DNA of 64,000 nt from Effrenium voratum (lineage: Eukaryota; Sar; Dinophyceae; Suessiales; Symbiodiniaceae), in assembly GCA_963377175.1 (NCBI GenBank), contig CAUJNA010003249.1, positions 610,288 through 674,287 of the forward strand, in the 5' to 3' direction. The notes beneath the pieces are model-generated. The model did not search any database. It worked only from the letters and a program-made list of their open reading frames with translations, and had not been told where the DNA came from. Positions 11,239 to 20,400 of this stretch are shown one piece after another. Both the position numbers and the translations under genes were made by a program. Each line of letters begins with the position of its first letter. Within the stretch, counting starts at the first letter, position 1.

Positions 11239-11494
11239 CGGCGTCCCCGCTATTTATGCATACTCTGCGTACTACTCTGCCAAGGGCCGCGGGATGATGA
11301 AAGGTGAAGGGCAGTCTATGAGGGTTGCCTTAGAGTTCATCAGCAAAGTTTTCGGACAGCTTTCTGCCGACGAATGCATGCTTGGATGGAGGGAATTCTG
11401 CAGCAAGGGAAAGAAGATCGTGTCGGCGCTGAACCAACTTTGCGGTGAGGCAACGATGCTGGCGAAGAAACCCAAAATAAGCAGCTGCAAATGA
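11177..11494 (+). CDS. Antisense ORF between ORF1 and ORF2
   Basis: This plus-strand frame starts at an ATG (MPKRMEMNSDLG) and runs 105 codons to TGA. Its codons mostly end in G or C (AAG, ATC, GAG, GAC, GGC), and the composition is that of a real, lysine-rich soluble protein. The opposite strand over 11239-11490 gives only an implausible hydrophobic frame, as expected for the shadow of a lysine-rich gene. It overlaps the first 20-26 codons of the longest form of ORF2. I do not recognise the protein. It could be an antisense gene of the element, an inverted captured fragment, or a chance open frame. Confidence 0.45.
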   Translation: MPKRMEMNSDLGMCVKWIEDIGVPAIYAYSAYYSAKGRGMMKGEGQSMRVALEFISKVFGQLSADECMLGWREFCSKGKKIVSALNQLCGEATMLAKKPKISSCK

Positions 11495-14400
11495 AGCCAC
11501 GGAATTGTCCCAATATGATCCCAGCTTCAGATTGAGGTGACGAACTCGTCCAGCTCCTTCTTGAATCTTGGGGTTCGGGACTGACCCAGCTCCCCGTATG
11601 CACCAGAGGTTCGGGACTGGCCCAGCACCTCGGTTGTGCAGTTGGGGTGGTGCAGATTTCGCTCGCAGTAGCTTGGTGCTTCCGCGATCTCCTTCGCGTA
11701 ATGCAAGCAAGAGCGAGTTTCAACGGTGCCGGTTTGAGGCACCTTGCTCGAGCACGAAAACGGCGAAGGATCACACCCACAATTATAGACGTGTACAACT
11801 GGGTTTCTTTGGTTTCACGACCAGCACAAGGTCCATGCTCATGGTTTCCATTGCATTTCTTAGACAACGAGCCACCAAGTTCAAAGTTCCATGATACAAC
11901 TCTCCATGGTTTCTTGATTGGCATGGGTTTCTTTGCATATCTTTGTTTCAAGCCATAGCGACACCCATCAAACTCGTGACTAGTCCCATCATGCACGACC
12001 TCATGCAGTCTCTCATCTTTCCAATAATCACAACTTCCAGGCAACTCAAACAAAATCGCAGCTCGTTTTGTCATGGCATGCCGTTTAATTTCAACGAACC
12101 GTTCAAACAATCTCCAAAATTCTCTTTGTTTGGCCTCGATTTTCTCTGCGGTGTCAATTCCGCGAGTCTTGTTGAGGCGTGCCCATGATGATCCCCCCGT
12201 GCAAGGCCCGGCGAAGAACAACAAATCGGAAGGTTTGGTAAGCACATGTCTGGCGATTCTCCCCCCGTACTCGCTCAGTAAGTCATCAACCAGAGTTATG
12301 GTGACAACCTGCGGCCCGTCATGGCGGGCAAGAGCAGTGAACCAGTTACGTGGTTCGGAACATGCCATCAGCACGATGGGCCGAGCCAAGTCAACACTGT
12401 AAAGAGTGACGACTGTGCGAGTTCTCATACCAGGAAGCGAGACATGAACAGGAGCGCGAAGCACACCACCGTCGTGTTTGACCATCGCGAGTTCAATACC
12501 CGGCGCTAACTGTGGCTTGTGCTTCACCGCAATGCGATACGGAACAAAACAACGACCAGGGACAAGCTGCTCGTGATTGATATGCAGACAACGCATGAGC
12601 AATTTCAATCGGAGCAACGTTTCCAAAGCAAGGTCGTTAACACACTTCAACTCTATGCGCTCGTTCGACAGTTCTTCAACAAATGCGGCCAGCACGGACT
12701 GCATGTCAACATCCCCGGACCCGACGTGAATTGGTCGTGGTCGTGGAGACCGTTCCCGCGCCGGTGCAGCGACCGGTACGGGATGAAACTGCCAAACTGC
12801 GCGTTCAACCCAACCATCAATTCGCACACATTGTAGCCCCGGGTCAACTCTATCCTCAACTTTGAGCCATGACCCATTCTTCAGAAACCAAGTGGAACGA
12901 AGCCACTTGCTCCCAAACGGTGTCATAACCGCGAGTGGAGGTTTCACACGCATCAATCTGGGTCCCTTGGCAACAACAACCGGATCATGTCCTTCATGCT
13001 CATGCAATCCCTCTTTAGATGTTAATCCAGACCACCATAGGTCCGGGGGCATGATCGGTATGTGTGTGTACGGAAATGTTGGAACTCCGTCAACTGTCCC
13101 CGAAGCGGTCTGCATGGTCCCCTTTATGGGATCACACGTGGGTGTGAGCGCCTTGAGGGTATCCGGGTCAGACAGCAAGCTCGGGTCAAGTAGACCAATC
13201 TGCAAACATGCATGTTTCCATTTGCGCCCATCATTGAACGCCTTGGTGTAAATATCGGCCGCCATCCTGTCGGTGACCTCATACGCCAAGTACATGTAAT
13301 CACGTGTGAACATCTCATGCATCCACGAAATGCTAACACCATGGCTTCTCTCAAGGTGGCGCATCGTGGGGTTCCTCCCCGATCGCACGACACCGATCAT
13401 AGCCTTATTATCGTCATAGAACACAAAGTTCGGTGACTTCTTGAGAATCCGCTCTACCAGCTTGAGAGCGGGCATACCCATCGATCTCATGGCAACGTCG
13501 GCCGCAACAATCTCGGCCTCGGGAGTGGAGTGACTCACACAACCCTGTCTTTTAGAGCTGCCAGACAACGGAAACCGGGTATTAGGCCCTTGTATATTCA
13601 AGTGTCCACCGGAGGTGGAACGCAGCGAGTCAATGCATCCCGCAAAGTCAGCGTCCGCATACAAGGCCAAGTGCACATCGTCCATAGGGTCTCCAACCCA
13701 ACCGACCATGCGCCAATGTTTGGTATGATGCACATAGCACATCAAGTGATGCAAACCCCGATCATCGGAGTCAGTCCACCTATGCACGTTCCGTGCTAGG
13801 CGATTCACTTGCCGCAACAAATCGAAGCGAGCAATCCGCGCACCGTACAGCAACTTCATCAGTACGCTAGCGGCATGCGGAGCAAGGTGTCCACGCACGG
13901 GCTCCTTCATGGCCAACTCAGGAGTCCCTCCCCGTTGGTCCGGCACTGTGGCAGAACCGTCGGTGGGCACAAGATTGTTACACCAATTGCACACGACTGA
14001 CGGCCCCTCTCTGGCAGGCTTCCGTGAGACGTGATTCTTTGTTTCTTCATGCAACTCAGGGGTGACAACCTTATTCAACTTCACGTCGCCCGCCACTTCA
14101 AGATAGCGGTCGACACAGGAACGTAGGAACTGTTCCATGTCATAGGTCACCGTTGTTACTCGGTGTCCGTTCCCGAGAGTGACGTTTCCCTTGCTTTGAT
14201 TGCAACCAAGGTACATGTCAAGTCCAGTCTCGGGCTCAATCTTCAAACGTGTACGCAACATGCTCCACCCTTGGGCAAGGTTCTTCTGCGGCCCTGCCAT
14301 TTTGAAGTCGTCGACATACACAACCAGAACAAGCTGGAGCTTTTCATGAATGTACACTGAAGGCCATTCTTCGCCGATGGGCTCAAAACCAACGGCACGC

Positions 14401-17400
14401 ACCGACTCATCGCAGTGCTGCTCCCAAAATGTTCCCGCATCTGGGTGTCCGTACAGCGCCTTCCTCAACGGGACGACTGGTCTTCTGTACTTATCCCATT
14501 TGCATTCACTTGGCACGGCCTCCGGTGGCAATTCAATCCAACACGGCGTGCCTCTCAAGGTGGCCTGTATATACGCCTGAACAGCGTCGGCCATCTGCAC
14601 ATCCCAGCCATCATGACAACCCAGAAAATCCGCCCAACGCGAGGCTTCAAATGAAGCAGGGGAGTTCCCCAAATCTTGAAACATCGCAGCCTCAAAGCTT
14701 TGGTTCTTCACTTGGTTCCCCAGCAACACGCCTCTACCCTTGAACTTCCTCTTAGGATCACCAACAGGCAACTGTGAGTGCTTTTCAACGCAAATGCCAT
14801 GTGCGCGAGCCATGTGTATTTCTTCCCCCTTCGCTTTTGCTTCTCTGGCTACAGCGTCATATTCGCGCACCGCGCCAAGATCGAAGACCCCCTGGTCGAT
14901 TAATCCCGACCACTCTTTCTTCATTGATGCTAATGCATCAGGGTTGGTCAACATCTCTTTCCGGCCTACCGGCCTGGATACTAAAGCGTCGAAGAATCGT
15001 ACAACTTTCACAGCTTTCTCTCTGTGCTGTATTCGCTCAGAAGTCACGCACGGCATCGATGGGTACTTCTTGGCTTCACCGTCTTCGCCTATCGCAGGCA
15101 TTGCGAGTGGCACTTTTCCAGAAACTATCTCAGCAGACTCCTCCCATTCATACCAGGTGAGGTCCGTCGATTCGTCGACCGATGGATCCGTCCCCGATGC
15201 TGTCTCAGCTTCGTCTTTATGACTCTCCATGACTGATGCAACCGCCTTCGTCCAGTTTGGAGTCGACTTTGATCGCTCCTCAGACTTGAACTTCCAGGCA
15301 TAAATTACCACCAGACACTCAAATTCTTTCTCAAGCTGAACGTTTCGTCTCATGACGTCTTGGGACTGTTTGGAATCCATGAGAACAACCACCCCGTCGA
15401 CAGGATTAACAACAATCCTGACCCATTCAAGCTCAGCCAAGTGCTTCCCATCCATTGGGTTCTTGATCTTTGATATGTTCTTCCGCAATCCCCAATTGTA
15501 CTGCCATTCTATTCCACCCCAGCGGTTCCGAAGCATCGCTCGAATTCTCTTACCACCGGGCATCTGTAATGTCCGTGCCTCTGCCGGCGCGGAAATATCA
15601 GACTCTTTACTCTTGGGATCTTCCTCTTTCCTTTTGCCACCGCCCTTCACCTCGGCCTTCTCTTCCTTGGTGTAATATTTACTCATCATCTTCCATTCTT
15701 CAGGAGTGAACTCCGGAGGTCTCGATGTCTTCATTAGCCTGAATCCATCCTTCCCGACAGGATACGGTCTTCCGGCCTTGTCGATTTTAACCTCCTTGCC
15801 ATCGTCGTTGACGTACGTGATGCCATCCCCAGGTAGTCCAACTGACACGTGTGGAAGGTCGGACTTTACAACCTTCTCATCGCCCTTAGGGTGTCCATCT
15901 CCCTTCCCTTTTGAAGAGCTCGGTCTAGCATCTTCTTCTCCTGCATGATCCCCCCGATCTCCGGCGATTACCTCCGGGCCATCGTCGAGCAGTAGACCAG
16001 CGATCTGATCGACCTCATCGTCAAGCAGTCGCTTCTCGTCACTCTGCAGCAATTCAGGCTCGTAGTCCTCATCCTCGATCAGGCGGTCACGTGCATCCAG
16101 ACCGATTGCATCGATAGACATCTCTATTCCTTCCAAAGTCTCGTTGGCAACCTTGTACTTCTGTTGTATTGGGAATGTCAGAGGAGATTTCAGGATCATC
16201 CTCTCCGTCTGATGTGGCATTCTCAACCGAGGTGGAACCTTTGCCTTCTTGATGTTCAGCTCTGCACCCGCAAATGCAGTAAGTGCCCAAGCACGATACT
16301 TGTTTGCCCAATGCATACCGGTGCTCAACACATATCCAGCAAATATACCAGTTTCCCCTCTCGGCTCGAACTTCTCCCTCTTTCCCCCTCGTGCTTCGCT
16401 CGGCTTGAAGTCCACTAGCGCACCAAAAGGTATCTTCTCGCCCTTGAACTCCTCGCCATGCAGCCTCATCCATGCACTCGATCCGTTCACCTCTTCGATG
16501 TTCATGAGATGGCACAGAGTGGTGATGGCCTGCACCCAATAGCACGTGGGTAGACCGGCATGTACTAGACAAGCCGAAGTCTGGTCGATGATGAATTGAT
16601 TTGTTCTTTCAGCAAGGGAATTGTTCTGCGGCCGTCCAGGCAGCGACAGGTCGTGGTTCAGCTTCAGCTCCACGCACGCATTGATCAGTTCCGGGCCGTC
16701 ATCCGAATATACCTGCTTGATTTTCCTCCTCCCGCAGAAGTGCTTGATAGCCCTGACGACTGAGTCAGTGTCTCTTCTCGCGGTGGGATAAGCCATGATA
16801 ATTCCGGTATATATGTCCCGGATGATGAGCGCATACCTGCCTTCCACTTCATGATCTCCCGATGCCGTCACGAAGTCGAACGTCACCAGGTCACCGAACG
16901 TCTTCACTTCTCTTTTGAATGCTCCCGTTCGTGATCTGAAGTGTCTCATCTTTGCCTTGACGCATGATTCGCAGAAGGGATTTCGGTATCTGTGTGTAAG
17001 CAAATGAGCTATGGAATTGGCGTCCTTCTTGAGGACTCCCACTTTCCTCTTTATTGATGATCCTTCGTACACGTCTACTTCGATTCCGGCATCTGGATCA
17101 TCTTCATCAACCTCTTCCTCGTGAGCTTCGGCATCACCATGTCGATGCGGGACTGACCCAACATCTACAGGTATTTCCTCAGCCACGGGAGGCGGACGTA
17201 CCGGACCGGCTCCTCCGGGTGGCCCGAAGTCGAATGCCCCGTCGTGGTGTTCGCCCTCGGCCTCTGCGGACTCACCGACAGCGGCGGGTGTGACGTCGTT
17301 CTCATCGTCACCTCCCTGATCTGCCTCGTCGTTCGTTACCATCGCCAATACTTCCGAAAAGTGCTCCTTGAGGTCGTCTATCGTAGGGCGATGCCTGTTA

Positions 17401-20400
17401 CTCCGAAGTTTACCATCACTCACTAGGTACGGGATGTCGTCCTTGACCTGCAAGTGCACGAATCCCTGCTTTGGCGTAACCATGAAAGGTAGTTTACCAG
17501 GCATCCAGTGAAATGCATAACCCATCTTCATGCATCTCCTCCCCACTGACAATACCGTGGGTGTCTCATCCAATACATGCGGCTCGACAGTCTCGTCCAA
17601 CTCGTCCACGACTATCTTGGCCACATCAGATGTGGAAGTGGAACCATTCGCGGTCTGGAACACGATCTCGTCGTCATCTTTCACGATGTCGACACCCAGG
17701 CTCTTCGCCTTGGCTCTTCCAATGAGATCATGACCACATCCGGTGTCCATCAACCATTTCACCCGTTTGCTGATGCACGTTGACATGGCGAAAACGTTCT
17801 TCGGCATACCATGCTGCTTCTTCCAGTCGACAGCCGATTCCTTGATCTCGTCCTTGTTCCGATCATACTCGAACATTATGCTGCTTTCCTTGGTCACCGG
17901 GAAGTAGTGCTTCTTATATATATCATCCACCACTTCTCTCAGTATCTTCGCACGTATCAATGATCGTTGGACTTGATAGGCTGATAATTCACGATGATCA
18001 CTGCTTTTGAACTTCTTCTCGTCGACGTACACGTACTGATAAGGCTCATTCTCATTGTCCTCATAACCGTACCATTCCCCTTTTCGTTCCCATTGCCTTC
18101 TCTCGTCTTCGAGGTAGGTGATCTCCCCATTCTCGTCGACGTCGAGCACTTCCTTGAACCACACCATTTTCTCGGGGATCTCGGACTCGCCAGACCATCT
18201 CGATGATTCGCTCATCGCGTCGTCATCGTGCTCGTGGTAGATAGTCTCGGCTTCGTCCGGTTCGACATGATCAACGTCCTTCTTGAAGCTTACCTTCCCC
18301 GCAGGAGCCGATTGCTTCAGGACTATCGCGGGCATTGCGATGGCCCTCCTCGCAATGGCAGGCGCTGCGGCTTTGGCGGCAGCCTTTGACTTGGCTTGCG
18401 CCTTGTCATTTGACGTTGCTGGAGCTGAATTGTTCTTGATGAGCTCATGCCTGTACTTGCAAGCGCTTCCCCTATCGCACTTCCCCTTCTGAAACGCGAA
18501 GCATGCTCCATCATCTCTCTTTGGTGACGATGATCTGGACTTGGATTTGCCCTTTCCTTTCCCCTTGGACATGCTCTCCAACTTGTGCTCCGTCTTCTTG
18601 CTGTGGGAAAAAGTGCATTCATTTCCTTTCACGCACCCCTTCGCCGATTTGAAGTGGTACCAGCAGGGGTTATCCTTGCTTCCGCCCGGACTCTTGCCTC
18701 TGTCGCTGGCACCGTCGGACTTGCCGTTCTTGCCAGCGTGGCCCTTTGCTTTGGCTTTTGGGAGCACAGGAGCGGCATCAGGTCCACCGGGTTTCCCCTT
18801 TCTGCCCTTGCCACCCTGGTTCTCCTGTTTGCCAGTTGCTGGAGCCGCATCCTTCCCGCCTGACTTCATCATCGACTTGACCGATTTCTCCTTCATGTCG
18901 AGCATCAGGTCTTCCCGATCTGCCTTGATCTGATAGTCGATCAACGCCAATAAGAATTCATACGTCTTCTGAGGATGCTTGTCCGGTAGTCTATGGTAGG
19001 CATTGAGGCCGAACTCCATCTTCTTGCTCCCTTTGATCTTCCTGTAAAGGATGTCTCTGAGAGCCAGCTTACTGGGTCTGTCCTCGCTCCTCATCTTCAG
19101 CAGCAAATCATACCATTTGTTCCTGAACATGACCAAGTTCTTGTCGCCAGGAAAGTCAAGGTTGAATAAATGCTCGATGTGGTAGACAAGATCCGTTCTA
19201 TCGGAAGTTCTGAATGATTGCATAACTAATGCCACCAACTCTCGTCCCTTCACGATCACCCCTTGTTGATGTCGTAGTTCAGAGTGTCGTGTAGCATCGA
19301 GGTATACGTCCTTGGCTTCGTCAGGTGCTTGTTTCAGCATGTTCTGCATGCCCATGGCCATCTTAATATCTATCGTAGCAAATCTGTCGCCACCTGAATC
19401 GCTAAGCAAATCCAGGTCTGGGTTCAACCCAAGAGCCTGCTCCAGCCATTTCGTCCATGCGTCGGTATCTGGATCTGCACATGCGCTCAGAACATTCATC
19501 AGCAGTTGCATCTTCCAGGTGTCAAGTTGATGGATCTTTGGCCAGGCCGGAATAGATACTCTCTCGGCCTCTTTCCTCGAGATTCTCGGTCGATCATTCT
19601 TGATCTCTCGGTTATCTCTCGATCTCCTTCGTCTCCTCCGTGTCCGATCGTCTTCTTCCTCTTCTTCTTCCTCGTCTTCCTCATCTCCTTCGTCGTCGTC
19701 ATCCTCATCCTCATCATCGGGTGGATCATCCGGAGGTCCTCCTCCGCCACCAGCGAGGCTCAACTGACGTCGACCCGCTCCCTGCCCATTCCCATTGGGC
19801 GGGAATCCACCGTAATCCAATGGGGGCGTAGTACCGTTGTTTCCCCCTCCATCACCACCACCAGTCGTAGTAGTGGATTGTGGGACATGCCCAACAACCC
19901 CTTGCATCTGGGATAGGTGTACATCGATCATTGGATCACCGAAAGACGGAAAGAGGATCGAACCTGGCATCAGCGACGAATTAGGGATTTGATTTGAAGA
20001 CGATGACGGGACTGACCCAGCCACCTTCTTGTCTATCCTATTTGAATTAGCCTGGGTTCCTCCCTCAGCGCGTTTCACTACTGCTCGTTCACGATGTCCA
20101 TCTTTGCTGCTGGAGGCTTCCTGTGTCTCCAGCTTCTTGTGTGCACGTAGTTCCTCGTTGTCAGCATCGAGTTGGCGTACAAAACTCTCTTCTTGCTTGA
20201 GCGTCGCCTCTCTTTCCTTCAGTTGTCCCTGAAGCTCATGCATCTCCTCGAGGTACTCATCGTACATTCCCTTAGCTGTCAATCTCCAGTACTCAGCCTC
20301 CTTCGACTTCTCGTCCATCGTGCACCGTTCCTCTTGTTTCTCTTCTTTGACCTGGGCTAACTCCAAGATCGCATCCTGACGATGACCACCTTCGACAGCA

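Noticed and set aside
12180..12210. Firm call of DNA methyltransferase from PCTGGS
   Set aside because: Only one short motif fits; the SAM-binding motifs are not evident.
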